Position numbers and translations under genes: made by a program. Source: Acidobacteriaceae bacterium (GTDB taxonomy: Bacteria > Acidobacteriota > Terriglobia > Terriglobales > SbA1). From it: a stretch of 5,123 nt of DNA. How positions within the stretch are numbered: position 1 is the stretch's first letter; every line of letters starts with the position of its first letter. The stretch spans positions 1 to 5,123 of the forward strand of contig JAFAGX010000646.1 in assembly GCA_019237515.1 (NCBI GenBank), given 5' to 3'. Shown piece after piece: positions 5,081 through 5,123 of this stretch. Below the pieces are notes generated by a model that saw only the letters and a program-made list of their open reading frames with translations, was not told the DNA's origin and made no database searches.

Positions 5081-5123
5081 AGTTGATCATAGGATTCTTG
5101 CTTATTGTGTCCGTACTAACTGC

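Overview
The window looks like a piece of an Acidobacteriota chromosome (Terriglobia-like). This is inferred from the style of the OmpR-type winged-helix/multi-TM regulator at the right end, the Dps variant with a long N-terminal arm, the moderate GC content and the short genes with clear Shine-Dalgarno sites. It cannot be proven without a database search. No rRNA, tRNA, CRISPR array, insertion sequence or phage gene is visible.

Left part (1-1674, + strand): the 3' portion of an unrecognised protein with an N-terminal hydrophobic segment, cut by the window edge. Next comes a 41-codon single-span membrane protein (814-939) with a good ribosome binding site. After a non-coding stretch comes a cold-shock-domain protein (1471-1674). 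It is preceded by a good extended -10 promoter (1179-1206) and a predicted leader of about 260 nt that contains at least three inverted repeats.

Middle (1697-2780): a 12-bp perfect hairpin (1697-1724) separates the cold-shock gene from two genes read leftwards. These are a Dps-type ferritin-like protein (2157-2780) and, downstream of it, a small UBP-type zinc-finger protein (1730-2026). They may be co-transcribed. Together with csp they give this part a stress/stationary-phase character (inference).

Right part (2781-5042): a 281-bp divergent intergenic region containing an ACCATG-N5-CATGGT inverted repeat leads to two rightward membrane genes overlapping by GTGA. The first is a CDP-alcohol phosphatidyltransferase-family protein and the second a GtrA-like four-helix membrane protein, a pair suggestive of envelope lipid or lipid-linked glycan metabolism. 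The phosphatidyltransferase carries Gly where the family's fourth motif Asp is expected. The GtrA-like gene collides tail to tail, with a 61-bp overlap, with a leftward gene for a membrane-bound one-component regulator: a winged helix followed by about four transmembrane segments.

The most interesting points are the structured cold-shock leader, the altered catalytic motif of the phosphatidyltransferase, the ubiquitin-type zinc finger beside dps in a bacterium, and the possible leaderless transcription of the membrane regulator. I see no clearly novel multi-gene defence or mobile system here.
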